Assembly: GCF_016405905.1 (NCBI RefSeq)
Contig: NZ_JAEFCB010000005.1
Span: 124,001-188,000 of the forward strand
DNA from: Variovorax sp. IB41
GTDB taxonomy: Bacteria; Pseudomonadota; Gammaproteobacteria; Burkholderiales; Burkholderiaceae_C
Direction of reading: 5' to 3'
Length of the DNA: 64,000 nt
In this document: positions 11,001 to 17,166 of the stretch, piece after piece
How the letters are laid out: every line of letters begins with the position of its first letter
Numbering within the stretch: position 1 is the first letter of the stretch
Position numbers and translations under genes: made by a program
Notes under the pieces: generated by a model
Database searches by the model: none
What the model saw: the letters and a program-made list of their open reading frames with translations, nothing else
Told to the model about the DNA's origin: nothing

Positions 11001-11094
11001 TCTTGCTGCTCTTCGTATTGCCCCGCGCGGTTTCCGCAACGGCCGTCCAAGTGGAGGACACGGCATTCCAGACGACTCTATAGATGTGGTTCAT
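2065..11094 (-). CDS. Filamentous haemagglutinin / CdiA-like TpsA exoprotein (3009 aa)
   Basis: A giant secreted adhesin of a two-partner (type Vb) secretion system. Residues 1-30 form an extended signal peptide region (starts MNHIYRVVWN), and cleavage is likely after ALA at 58-60. The TPS domain spans about residues 61-330 and includes NPIG at 106-109 and NPYGITCSGCGF at 173-184. A long array of haemagglutinin repeats follows (leucine-, asparagine- and glycine-rich beta-helix). Near residues 1690-1780 is the conserved CdiA/FHA segment beginning LLAGAKDAGTQVQALMD. Residues about 2834-2885 are a Gly/Thr/Ser low-complexity linker, and the last 75 or so look like an Ig-like putative-Ig domain (LPTWLKLDPATGKFSGTP). 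No VENN or other pretoxin motif and no nuclease-like tail is seen, so an adhesin or biofilm role is more likely than toxin delivery. It lies 13 bases downstream of its transporter gene. Confidence 0.9.
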   Translation of the reverse strand: MNHIYRVVWNAVSSTWTAVAETARGNTKSSKSGTTGTAVSRSRNLVAIGAMVLLPPFALAQVASVVVAPGTQLNAYVAPNGVTVVNINQANAAGLSHNRYNSFNVNPIGLILNNTTSAAQIAWQSQLAGQVTANFNQSSAARVILNEVVSNNRSTLAGFTEVLGGRADVVLANPYGITCSGCGFINTDRVTLSTGNPFLASNGGLGGFSVGQGDILITGTGLNATAQQVLDLVTRSVRIEAPINAQDLSIAAGTNKWSYDTRAVTGAATPTGNAPVYSIDTAVLGGMYANRIRLSSTEAGVGVRMLGDAAASASDFTLTAAGKVELQNRISAATDVNVSTTGTGAGALALTDASLTSTGALSLSSTGGTSIAGSALVAGTDLSVSAASLLDTASGAGIANNNLRHAGGALALAVGDTASLGATEWSAGGAWNGTFGNLVTTGATKLYSSGGTLIASAGNGDLALGLAALQSAGNMTLTASGKIGTAAGGALQSLGGNLALTSGNGLENAGTVSADKGAVTVRVDGAIANSGQIHAAQNLDIAGRNGLATASLANSGTLLTEQALLLKAAAVSNTAAGRVQAQTGSTVNAASMDNQGAWLLSQAAGASDNVTVTGTLANSGTLQGAGAVAVNAGQVDNSGTLLAVTDLAATTSKDFTNSGIAQAGGTLGVTGGGTVTNTGTGVLKAAALNLTAANGLNNAGIATADTGNATLRVDGTLTNSGQLHAKGNIDIADRTGGATEAIVNSGKLLAEQALALKAASFSNTAAGWTQAASGSTATLGALNNAGTWLLSQNAGATDQIAVSGAATNSGTLQSAGDLGVTAASLLNSGNMLAAGKIDATTTGDLGNAAGGVVQAGTALTLTAGNLASNAATGTMKGQSVAIQAGNGLANAGAIEASAGTATLRVNGTLNNSGTVHATNNIDIADRNGGATQILTNSGTLLADQAFAIKAANATNAATGRIQANTGSTVAVGAFDNKGTWILSQQGTAADSVTVTGTLANSGTLQSANDATLGANQIDNTGKLIATGNLTANVTAGLNNSGGTATVQAGRQLSVQGTGAALVTSANSKMLGDGLALNVASIDNAGTLQGGTRSDSTVNVANTLTNRTGGVLTVATAAAGAGSVAATTIANDGKIQSAGALTLGVGTGGLTSAGTVIAERDLALQSRSGNNYAATVNGLMQSRSGTLSVNGTGASTLSIGAAGTVVGQKLTAALGTVNLANGATLSSDRDMTLTLGTLALAGANSAVLGSTDQANPSQTRITTTSALTNNGLLFSGNDLAVTAPSLTNGLTGGIAALHDLNVTAAGGLTNRGALYAGNALTASAASGTLTNAATLSAYQGTISAGKSVTLSADTLVNNSTIDSNGAITIAARDLRNEVLGGDTRTYGTETTRVQTETGHDSQGYNGHGCCDQYESWYYKQTWYKDQTYAGGTPTIKPQITGAGAVSLTFNSGKNLGGVISGDVVTFSGSGSNPTFVNDDLALQRTSYTRTWTEETKYIAAGGETYYERRVINDNTTNAVTEISNIGAGVYARVLNTGTSFALTNNGSTAAQAADMKKGGAKTAAVSAVNGGNATKGTVGGAATGTTGAAAGSVTPVTTLNGRPAISFVAVNAANGVQGTSFGGINIPLPTNPNGLYVIAREPGAKYLVESNPRYQIGSSTVGSDYLAKLLGYDADTLVRRLGDSSYEAYLIKQQLIAQTGNSLLAGAKDAGTQVQALMDSAAGESKALGLVYGQALSPEQQAKLTHDIVWMVQTEIDGQVVLAPVVYLSPKTRNGLTQGAVITADTANLSLTSLTNSGGTIAGTQALTVVSVGDVTNTSGTIKGGNVAVSSTQGSIVNQTTASGSGGEQRYATDIGKTASIESTGTLSLDAAKNITNTGANVTAGGDASLKAGGDVTFDTIQNKSADTTHSSYNTAFSSGSTTTTTTTVTQVKSGLTSGGNLSIDAGKNITLAGTDTKAAGNADLKAGGDLNIIARENSKTTHTESNSAGMGMNNSLYGTTAVTTDSNSVRNVASTLQVGGNASLTAKNDITVQGSSVDVKGNGTVSATNVNVLAGRNYDETNTTVKQSGIMQVGASGSSSASAGAGAASASKSDHNGASASASAQASAQASGQGSAGLAFSADTTTTTQTTDLKHVGSSLGFGGNLTVNASNDVTLQGSSVNAGGNATVNAKNVNLLAAEDKSTSTTNVSTTRVGLMASTDNTAKAEAQAGASAAAGKGIPNAGAQASAGVSASTENHLDLVQKSDTTTSTLDTKNQGSSIGAGGNLGIKASDTLNVEGSKLASGADMKLDAKDMTFKAVDDRHEVSTSSSVTTAGLYASGSAKAGVEGGASAGLGAQAGVSAKAEASGEVGIYGSNTRGSTLDGSTTAQTSGISAGGSITRTATNNITDVGTQIEAGGNFTQSATTITSKAAANTTYSSSNTATDTAKLGVYAEASAEAGASASAGPGAGKPGGTSTDAGAGIRASYQHDDASEKSATSNAVVSNIKVGGNVSSTSSGATTMEGTNIAAGKDVTIGASSLDYTAARDTASSSSNSTSAGGSVSVDLVNKSAAVGVNYAGGTASGSSSTAVVGGITSGGNLSVTTTGDTRLEGTNLAAGGGASVTTGGKLDFAAAKNTSTSSSQDVGVDVAVSAGAKSGSASADVSYAKSTASSNEDVAGSIKSGSGPLTIKSGGDATFTGTTIASNSDVSVAAGGNLAFNAARSVSSSESLSVDVSAAASGGKKENVGGTTTGGKTTGGKTMDERSGEASVGVGYSKADSNIATGASITSNGGNIALSSGKNTSLEGTQVAATGAVGVTAGGKVTQTEAKSSSSSLGVDVGVSASGSSLQPEKKTGTGTGGSTGGTGGTSGTSGTGGTGGTSGTSGTSGTVGTGGTGSTTGTPAKDPLAQKKGSGVATASVETESSNTSQKTTLSGGQGVTVTQGTASPATRQITASVPMPDKLPAGKTVAATTASGAPLPTWLKLDPATGKFSGTPPADFKGELKVNVKVPQADGSVKNVPMTFSGN

Positions 11095-11107
11095 GGTGCG
11101 GTCAGTC

Positions 11108-12901
11108 TCAAAGGGAGGCAGAAAGGCGGAAGCCGTAAAGGGTGCCTTCGCGCACGAGCGCGCTGGGCACGTGCACGGCGCGCGAGGCGAAAACGTCGAG
11201 GCTCAGCGTCTTCCACTGGAAGGCGGCGCCGAGCGTTGCGCCCGACAGCGAGCCGGAGGGCACGCCGCTCGCGCGGTTGCTCACGCGGCCCACGTCGAAG
11301 CCGGTGTAGATGCGGCCTTGCAGCGGCGCGCCATCGCCGAGCGCGAGTTGCCAGGGCATCGAGAGTTCGTTGCGAACATAGAAGCCGCTGTCGCCGCTGA
11401 GCACGGTGTTGAGAAAGCCGCGCACCGACGAGCCGCCGCCGATCAGCATCTGCTGCGTGCCGTAGAGCGTGTCGTAGGCGTGCTGGCCGCTGAACTGGGT
11501 GGAGAAAGAGAATGCGCGGCCCGCCGCTTCGAAGCGGCGCGAGAACCCCAGGTCGAGCGTGGCCTTGCGGAACTGCGCGTGCGGCAGGTCGTCTTCGAGC
11601 GTGTCGGCGTCGCGCAGCGCACCGAAGGCCTTCAGGCCCTTCACGTAGCCCACGCGCGCATTGAGGATGCCGCCGCCCACCTGCGTGAAGGCGCTCGCGC
11701 CCACGTCGAGCGTGGTGAGGTCGCGGCTGGCCACCTGCAGGAATTCGCCGCCCAGCCAGTTGCGGCTGGACTGCGTGCCCAGGCGCGCCGACAGCGAGAT
11801 GCGGCTTGCCTGGTCGCGGTACACCACGCGGTCGGCCGTGAAGCTCTTGCTGATGGTGGTGCCCTCGGACGCGAGGAACTGGCCGCTGGGCAACCGCAGC
11901 ACGTTGCGGTAGTTGCTCTCGCTGGCGTCGAGGCTGAACGTGCTGTAGCCGAAGGGCAGCACGGCGCGCAGGCCGGTCGAATCCGATTTGTGATCCCAGC
12001 GCTCGGGCAGCACCGACTGTCGCTTGGTGATCGACAGCAACTCGTTCAGCCCCAGCAGGCTGTCGAAGGTAACGGTGGCCGAGGCGTTGTCGCGGCCCGT
12101 GGCACGCGTGCCGGAGTTGTCCAGCGAGGTGTAGAGGTGCACCGGGAACGTGGCCGGGTTCTCGACCACCACCACGGTCTGGCCCGGCGCACTGCCGGGA
12201 CGCAGGTCGAGCTTGGCGTTGTTGGCGGCCAGGCTGTTGACCTGGTCGATGCCCTGTTCCAGGTCGCGCAGGTTCAGCAGGTCACCCGGGCTGGCGGGGA
12301 AGGCGCCGCGAATCCACTGGGCGCGGTCTCTGCCGCCGGTGACCTCGAAGCGCTCGATCTTGCCTTCGACGATCGTCACTTCGAGCACGCCCGAGCGCAG
12401 GTCCTGCGCGGGCAGGTAGGCGCGCGTGGTGATGTAGCCGCGGTCGATGTAGCTCTTGGTCAGCGCGGCCAGGATGGCTTCGAGTTCGGCCACGCCCAGG
12501 CACCGCCCGGCGTTCTCGCCCTGGAGGCGCTCGGTGAGCTTGCCGGGCAGGTTGCCGGTGTCACCGTTGAAGCGGATTTCCTTGATGTCGCGGCACTGCA
12601 CGCCGATGTCGGGCACCACCACCTGCGGGCGTACCTGCTGCAGGTTGGTGCCGCCGGGCGCGGGCAGGGCGCGCTGGGCACGGTCCTGTTCTTCGCGCAG
12701 GCGGTCTTGCTGTTGGCGCTCGATGATCTGGTTCTGCCGATTGATGTCGGCCGCCGGATTGACGACCTGCGCCTGGGCCGCCATGCCAAGCAAGGCGGTG
12801 CCGAGCACCGCCAGCGAACGTCTCTTGTAACGCCGCAAAGACGATGCGGAAGTACCGCCAAACTGCGGTTTCGAAGCAAAAAATGGCATAGATCGACCCA
12901 T
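11108..12901 (-). CDS. TpsB outer-membrane transporter, ShlB/FhaC/HecB family
   Basis: A 597-residue two-partner secretion pore, the usual length for this family. A signal peptide ends near AQA at 42-44. A Gln/Arg-rich helix follows (46-80), then a POTRA segment at about 92-190 with Cys103 and Cys134 probably disulfide-bonded. The rest is a beta-barrel ending in an aromatic/hydrophobic residue pattern (YGFRLSASL). The VRGF signature of the L6 loop is present (GGGSSVRGF, near residue 490). It would recognise the TPS domain of the adjacent exoprotein and export it through the outer membrane. The two genes are co-oriented with a 13-base gap, so they are probably one operon. An ATG four codons downstream is an alternative start. 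Confidence 0.93.
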   Translation of the reverse strand: MGRSMPFFASKPQFGGTSASSLRRYKRRSLAVLGTALLGMAAQAQVVNPAADINRQNQIIERQQQDRLREEQDRAQRALPAPGGTNLQQVRPQVVVPDIGVQCRDIKEIRFNGDTGNLPGKLTERLQGENAGRCLGVAELEAILAALTKSYIDRGYITTRAYLPAQDLRSGVLEVTIVEGKIERFEVTGGRDRAQWIRGAFPASPGDLLNLRDLEQGIDQVNSLAANNAKLDLRPGSAPGQTVVVVENPATFPVHLYTSLDNSGTRATGRDNASATVTFDSLLGLNELLSITKRQSVLPERWDHKSDSTGLRAVLPFGYSTFSLDASESNYRNVLRLPSGQFLASEGTTISKSFTADRVVYRDQASRISLSARLGTQSSRNWLGGEFLQVASRDLTTLDVGASAFTQVGGGILNARVGYVKGLKAFGALRDADTLEDDLPHAQFRKATLDLGFSRRFEAAGRAFSFSTQFSGQHAYDTLYGTQQMLIGGGSSVRGFLNTVLSGDSGFYVRNELSMPWQLALGDGAPLQGRIYTGFDVGRVSNRASGVPSGSLSGATLGAAFQWKTLSLDVFASRAVHVPSALVREGTLYGFRLSASL

Positions 12902-12979
12902 CTATGGAGCCGAATGCCGTCACTTGTCCGGAATGCCGGGGTGCGCACCGGTCCAGGTGCGCGCGGATTATTACGTTCT

Positions 12980-13008
12980 CATTAACATTTGGACATACCA
13001 CGAAACAA
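12980..13008 (-). promoter_or_regulatory. Candidate promoter of the two-partner secretion operon
   Basis: Read on the minus strand there is TTGTTT (13008-13003), a 17-base spacer and TTAATG (12985-12980), inside an AT-rich patch (about 12965-13020) that contrasts with the GC-rich surroundings. It lies about 80 bases upstream of the transporter start. This is a pattern match only. Confidence 0.35.
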
Positions 13009-13059
13009 GTATTGTTAGGTGTTCACAACGGGCCGTTGGGCCCTCGGCAGGATGACAGG

Positions 13060-13437
13060 CCAGGGTCAGCGCCACGGCGCGCCGCGGACTCGCCCGGCCG
13101 CCCACCACGATGCTCGAGATGATCGGCACCATCGGCAAGGACGCACGGCGTGAAGGCCAGCGCGATGCCCGGACCGGCGCGTTCGGCCCTTCGGTGATCA
13201 GGATGCGATCGCGATAGAGGTAGTACCCCTCGGCGATATCCCAGCGCAGGTGCGGCGGCGCGCCGGTGCACCGGGCGCCGCGGCGCGCTGGACATTCAGT
13301 GCAAAGGCCTTCTCCGCCGGCAGAAACCCGTCCTGGGCCTGCGCGCCATCAAGAAAGATGGCGGGAACGACAAGAAAAATGATGGCCGAAAGACCGGAGC
13401 GCAGGAAGCGCAGGAGAAAGACGCGGGACATGTGCAT
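13060..13437 (-). pseudogene. dsbD: Decayed dsbD fragment (thiol:disulfide interchange protein)
   Basis: The minus strand holds pieces of DsbD in different frames. First comes a signal peptide (MHMSRVFLLRFL..., start 13437 or 13431) ending in AQAQD, then FLPAEKAFALNVQR, typical of the mature N-terminal domain. After a frame change it reads HLRWDIAEGYYLYRDRILI. After further changes and loss of most of the domain it reads GIALAFTPCVL and then MVPIISSIVVGG, the first membrane segment with its conserved Cys. The frame breaks twice or more, and the rest of the membrane and thioredoxin parts are missing. Intact DsbD is about 570-600 residues. No functional product is expected. Confidence 0.75.
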
Positions 13438-13636
13438 GGACGCTCGTCGCGATGGGAAGAGGCCATCATTTCGCGAGCCCATTAAGAGAACGTTAACGCT
13501 GCCACGCCCGCCGTGCCGCGTTGCGGCGTGGTCCCGTCGCGGGCTGCCGGCGCACCACCGATGGAGGGGTGATCCAGGTTTTAGAACAAGTGATACATAA
13601 TGCGTTGAACATCTTCCAGAGAGCAACGAAAAGCCG

Positions 13637-14242
13637 ATGGCCCGACCCCGACAGTTCGACGAAAGCTCAGTGCTCGACGCGGCCATGCAGCGCTTCTGGT
13701 CGCGCGGCTACGAGGTCACCTCCGTGCGCGAACTGGCCGAAGGCATGGGGCTCACCAGCGCGAGCCTGTACAACGCCTTCGGCGACAAGCTCACGCTGTA
13801 CCGCCGCTCGCTGCAGCACTACCTGGACATGAGCGTGCGCAATCGCATCGTGCGGTTCGAGGTGCTCGCGCCGCGCGAGGCCATTGCGGCCTTCCTCGGC
13901 GAAATCGTCGAGCGCTCGATGGGCGACGGCGAATTCCGCGGCTGCATGCTGGTGAACGCGGCACTCGAAGTGGCGCCGCACGACCCCGAATTTCGCCTGG
14001 TCGTCGCCGAAGAGCTCAGGCAGATCGAGGCCTTCTTTCGCCGCTGCGTGCAGCGCGGCCATCGCAGCGGCGACATCGCCTCCACCGTCGATGCCAAGGA
14101 CGCGGCGCGCCTGCTGCTCGGCGTGCTGATGGGCATTCGCGTGCTCGCGCGCGCACGGCCCGAACGCGCGCTGCTCGAAGGCATCGTGCGGCCCGCGCTG
14201 GCCACGCTCGAGCCGCTGCAGCGATCACAGCGATCGCATTGA
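13637..14242 (+). CDS. TetR/AcrR family transcriptional regulator
   Basis: A 201-residue regulator starting MARPRQFD. The N-terminal helix-turn-helix is at about residues 25-47 (SVRELAEGMGLTSASLYNAF), with the usual downstream FGDK and a Tyr-rich helix. The C-terminal ligand-binding part is typical in length. It stands 65 bases upstream of the ketopantoate-reductase-like and enolase-superfamily genes on the same strand and probably controls them and itself, although no clear palindrome was identified. The effector is unknown. Confidence 0.9.
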   Translation: MARPRQFDESSVLDAAMQRFWSRGYEVTSVRELAEGMGLTSASLYNAFGDKLTLYRRSLQHYLDMSVRNRIVRFEVLAPREAIAAFLGEIVERSMGDGEFRGCMLVNAALEVAPHDPEFRLVVAEELRQIEAFFRRCVQRGHRSGDIASTVDAKDAARLLLGVLMGIRVLARARPERALLEGIVRPALATLEPLQRSQRSH

Positions 14243-14307
14243 GCGCTTGAACCCAGGCAAGTGCGCGTCATTGCCACATTGAACAACCCACACAGAAAGG
14301 ATCCACC

Positions 14308-15231
14308 ATGCAGATCACCGTCATGGGCACCGGCGGCGTCGGCGGCTATTTCGGCGCGCGCCTCGCGAACGCGGGGCACGACGTCACGTTCATCGCGCGC
14401 GGCCGGCAACTGGCCGCGTTGCGCGAACACGGGCTGCGCATCGAAAGCCCGCGCGGCAACCTGCACCTGCGCGACCTGAAGGTGACCGACACGCCCGCAG
14501 AGGCCGGCGCCACCGACCTGGTGCTGTTCGGCGTCAAGTTCTGGGACACCGAGAGCGCGGCCGCGGCCATCAAGCCGCTGCTGCGCGAGAACACCGCGGT
14601 GGTGTCGTTCCAGAACGGCGTGGTGAAGGACGAGGTGCTGCGCGGCGTGCTGGGCGATGCGCATGTCGTCGGGGGCGTCTGCTACATCGCGGCGACCATC
14701 GCCGAGCCGGGCCTGATCCGGCATTCGGGCGCGATGCAGAAGCTGGTGTTCGGCGAATACGACGGCGCGCAGAGCGAACGCGTCACGCGTTTTCGCGATG
14801 CCTGCGTGGAGGCCGGCATCGACGTCGAACTCAGCGGCGACATCCGCCGCGGGATCTGGGAGAAGTTCGTGTTCCTCGTGGGCCTCTCGGGTGCGACCAG
14901 CACGGTGCGCACGCCCATCGGCCCGATCCGCGCGCTCGCGCGGTCCCGCGGTTTCCTGCGCGGGCTGATGGACGAGGTGGTGCAGGTCGCGCGCGCCGAA
15001 GGCGTATCGCTGCCGCAGGACTACGCGGACGACCGCATGGCTTTCTGCGACCAGGTGCCCGCGACCATGACCTCCTCGATGCACCACGACCTGGAGCGCG
15101 GCGGCCGCCTGGAGGTGCAGTGGCTCAGCGGCGACGTGGTCGCGCGCGGCGAACGGCTGGGCGTGGCCACGCCGTGCAACCGCGCGGTGTTCGACATCCT
15201 CTCGGTGCACGCCGAAGGGCGCCCCGCATGA
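14308..15231 (+). CDS. 2-dehydropantoate 2-reductase (PanE/ApbA) family protein
   Basis: A 307-residue NADPH-dependent reductase-family enzyme. The Rossmann motif GTGGVGGYFG begins at residue 7, FQNGV is at 101-105, and the family's catalytic lysine is Lys186 in WEK. A good ribosome site (AGAAAGGA) precedes the ATG. The last bases overlap the ATG of the enolase-superfamily gene (ATGA), so the two are translationally coupled. The coupling to a mandelate-racemase-type enzyme and a TetR regulator suggests a hydroxy- or keto-acid catabolic role rather than pantothenate synthesis; that is inference. Confidence 0.85.
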   Translation: MQITVMGTGGVGGYFGARLANAGHDVTFIARGRQLAALREHGLRIESPRGNLHLRDLKVTDTPAEAGATDLVLFGVKFWDTESAAAAIKPLLRENTAVVSFQNGVVKDEVLRGVLGDAHVVGGVCYIAATIAEPGLIRHSGAMQKLVFGEYDGAQSERVTRFRDACVEAGIDVELSGDIRRGIWEKFVFLVGLSGATSTVRTPIGPIRALARSRGFLRGLMDEVVQVARAEGVSLPQDYADDRMAFCDQVPATMTSSMHHDLERGGRLEVQWLSGDVVARGERLGVATPCNRAVFDILSVHAEGRPA

Positions 15232-16337
15232 GCACGGCGCCGAAGGTCCACGCCATCGAGGCCACGCTGGTCGTGGTGCCCATGCGCCGCGCGCTCGGCA
15301 CCAGCGCGATGCGCATCACCGAGGCGCCGCTGCTGCTCATCGACCTGCGGACCGACCAGGGCATCACCGGCCGTGCCTACCTGTTCTGCTATGTGCCCGC
15401 CGCCGGCGAAGCCGCGTTGGCGTTGGTGCGCGACGCGGACAGGATGCTGGCCGGCACCAGCGCGGCGCCGGCCGATGTGCGTCGCTCGCTCGATGCGCGC
15501 TTTCGCCTGCTGGGTGCGCGCGGCATCGCGTCGATGGTCATGGCGGGCATCGACGTCGCCTGCTGGGATGCGCTGGCCATCGCGGCGGAGATGCCGCTCG
15601 CGCGGCTCCTGGGCGCGCCGCTCAAGCCCGTGGCGGCCTACAACAGCAACGGGCTCGGCCTGCTCGATGCGCAGGCTGCGGCCGACGAGGCGCAGGCACT
15701 GGTCGCCGAAGGTTTTCACGCGATCAAGATGCGGCTCGGCCGCGCATCGCCGAAAGACGACCTGGCCGCGGTGCGCGCCGTGCGCGCGGCCATCGGCGAC
15801 GACATCGCGCTCATGTCCGACTTCAACCAGGCCCTGAGCCCGAGCGCCGCGCGGGAGCGCTGCCTGCAACTGGACGGCGAGGGCCTGTACTGGATCGAGG
15901 AGCCGGTCGCGCACGACGACTACGCCACCACGCACGCATTGGCCTCGCTGCTGCGCACGCCCGTGCAGATCGGCGAAAACTTCCAGGGGCCGCGCGCCAT
16001 GGCGCAGGCGCTCTCGCAGCGTGCCAGCGACCTCGTCATGCCCGACCTGGAGCGCATCGGCGGCGTGACCGGCTGGATGGCCGCCGCGGCGCTGGCCGAT
16101 GCGGCGCGCATCGAGTGCTCGTCGCATCTGTTCCACGAGGTCAGCGCGCACCTGATGGCCGCAACGCCCACGGCGCACTGGCTCGAGTACGTCGACTGGG
16201 CCGATGCGATCCTGCAGGAGCCATTGAAGGTGACCGACGGCTTCGTGACGCCGCCCGACCGGCCGGGCCACGGCATGGCCTGGGACGCGGATGCGGTGAA
16301 GCGCTATGCGCGGTATTCGACGGAGAGTCTGCGCTGA
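15228..16337 (+). CDS. Mandelate racemase/enolase-superfamily enzyme
   Basis: A 369-residue TIM-barrel enzyme of the mandelate racemase subgroup. The start ATG at 15228 overlaps the upstream stop. The catalytic residues align with mandelate racemase at a constant offset of three: Lys167 (K164), Arg169 (K166), Asp198 and Asn200 (D195, N197), Glu224 (E221), Glu250 (E247), Asp273 (D270), His300 (H297) and Glu320 (E317). The one change is Lys166 to Arg, common among acid-sugar dehydratases, so racemisation of mandelate itself should not be assumed. It would abstract the proton alpha to a carboxylate with Mg2+. Family is confident; substrate unknown. Confidence 0.88.
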   Translation: MSTAPKVHAIEATLVVVPMRRALGTSAMRITEAPLLLIDLRTDQGITGRAYLFCYVPAAGEAALALVRDADRMLAGTSAAPADVRRSLDARFRLLGARGIASMVMAGIDVACWDALAIAAEMPLARLLGAPLKPVAAYNSNGLGLLDAQAAADEAQALVAEGFHAIKMRLGRASPKDDLAAVRAVRAAIGDDIALMSDFNQALSPSAARERCLQLDGEGLYWIEEPVAHDDYATTHALASLLRTPVQIGENFQGPRAMAQALSQRASDLVMPDLERIGGVTGWMAAAALADAARIECSSHLFHEVSAHLMAATPTAHWLEYVDWADAILQEPLKVTDGFVTPPDRPGHGMAWDADAVKRYARYSTESLR

Positions 16338-16424
16338 GTCGAGGCGGCGGGGGGAGACGGGATGTTGGCTTGCCCTGCGACCGCGCGTTGCAGAGGCAAG
16401 GTGGCTGAATCGATCAGCAAGCTC

Positions 16425-16934
16425 CTATTCCGCGTACTCGGAGGCGTACGCCAGAAATACTGCGTCGCTGTTCAGTTCTCTGGCCGACCGCGTCATCACC
16501 GGGTCCGCCGAATCGGCGATCCAGAGCACCACAAATCGGCGGTCCGTTCTGGGGCCAAAAACATGGCGCCCCTCAAGAATGACAAGCGCCTCGAATGCGG
16601 CCTGAAGAATTCCATCGCGTCTGGCGTCGAACGACAAACCTTCGCGGTCATGGATGCTCGCAATGATCCGGTTGACTTCCCCGAACAGGCCGAGGTCGTC
16701 CCATATCGACCACTCCTGCGGTCCGTACCGGTAGTAGTTGTGCAGTGGATCGTCAACGCCGACGGCAATCTTCTCGCTGGAATTTGCCACTGGCCCGATG
16801 CTCATCACCGAGTCATCGGTATAGAGGCTGTATCCGTAGAGATCCTGGCTGTTGCTCTGCCCTTGGAGCCGGTGGTAGTGCGCCTCCGTCGCCGACAGCA
16901 GCGCACGTTTCAACTCGTCAAATTGATGATTCAT
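16425..16934 (-). CDS. DUF4303 family protein
   Basis: A 169-residue soluble protein of the DUF4303 type: an N-terminal helix (FDELKRALLSATEAHYHRL), then YGYSLYTDDSVMSI, then a Trp/Tyr-rich segment (RYGPQEWSIWDD), and a C-terminal WIADSADPVMTRSARELN. The ATG at 16934 is preferred because the upstream extension is Arg-rich and low complexity. DUF4303 genes are sometimes found near toxin/immunity genes. Here it stands alone, divergent from the DUF2130 gene. Function unknown. Confidence 0.75.
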   Translation of the reverse strand: MNHQFDELKRALLSATEAHYHRLQGQSNSQDLYGYSLYTDDSVMSIGPVANSSEKIAVGVDDPLHNYYRYGPQEWSIWDDLGLFGEVNRIIASIHDREGLSFDARRDGILQAAFEALVILEGRHVFGPRTDRRFVVLWIADSADPVMTRSARELNSDAVFLAYASEYAE

Positions 16935-17166
16935 TCTGGGGACTTGTCCATGTGTCCTTGCATCGCCAGGACGACTGCGCGATGGAGCGCTCCGGGCCGA
17001 ATGTAGCCGGTCGCAGCCTCGAAGCGCGAGACCGCCCCTGCGGGAAGCCATCAGGGTCGTCTAGCATCGCCCCCAGCAGGTAAAAATCGAAAGTCGCACA
17101 TGAGCATTCCATCCGTTCGCACCAAGAACTCCCCGGGTCCCGCCGAAGGCAAAAGGACAAGCAGCC

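Larger units (their letters stand above)
12902..13636. other. Intergenic region between tpsB and the TetR gene
   Basis: This 735-base stretch holds only the AT-rich promoter patch of the secretion operon, the dsbD remnant, and from 13438 to 13636 the likely promoter region of the TetR gene. No intact gene was seen in either strand. Confidence 0.6.

Noticed and set aside
6877..11400. Open frame of 1507 codons on the plus strand
   Set aside because: Same reason: an antisense shadow of the TpsA gene with low-complexity composition.
11084..12985. Open frame of 633 codons opposite the TpsB gene
   Set aside because: The opposite strand codes a well-supported TpsB with POTRA and VRGF motifs; this frame has no recognisable domain.
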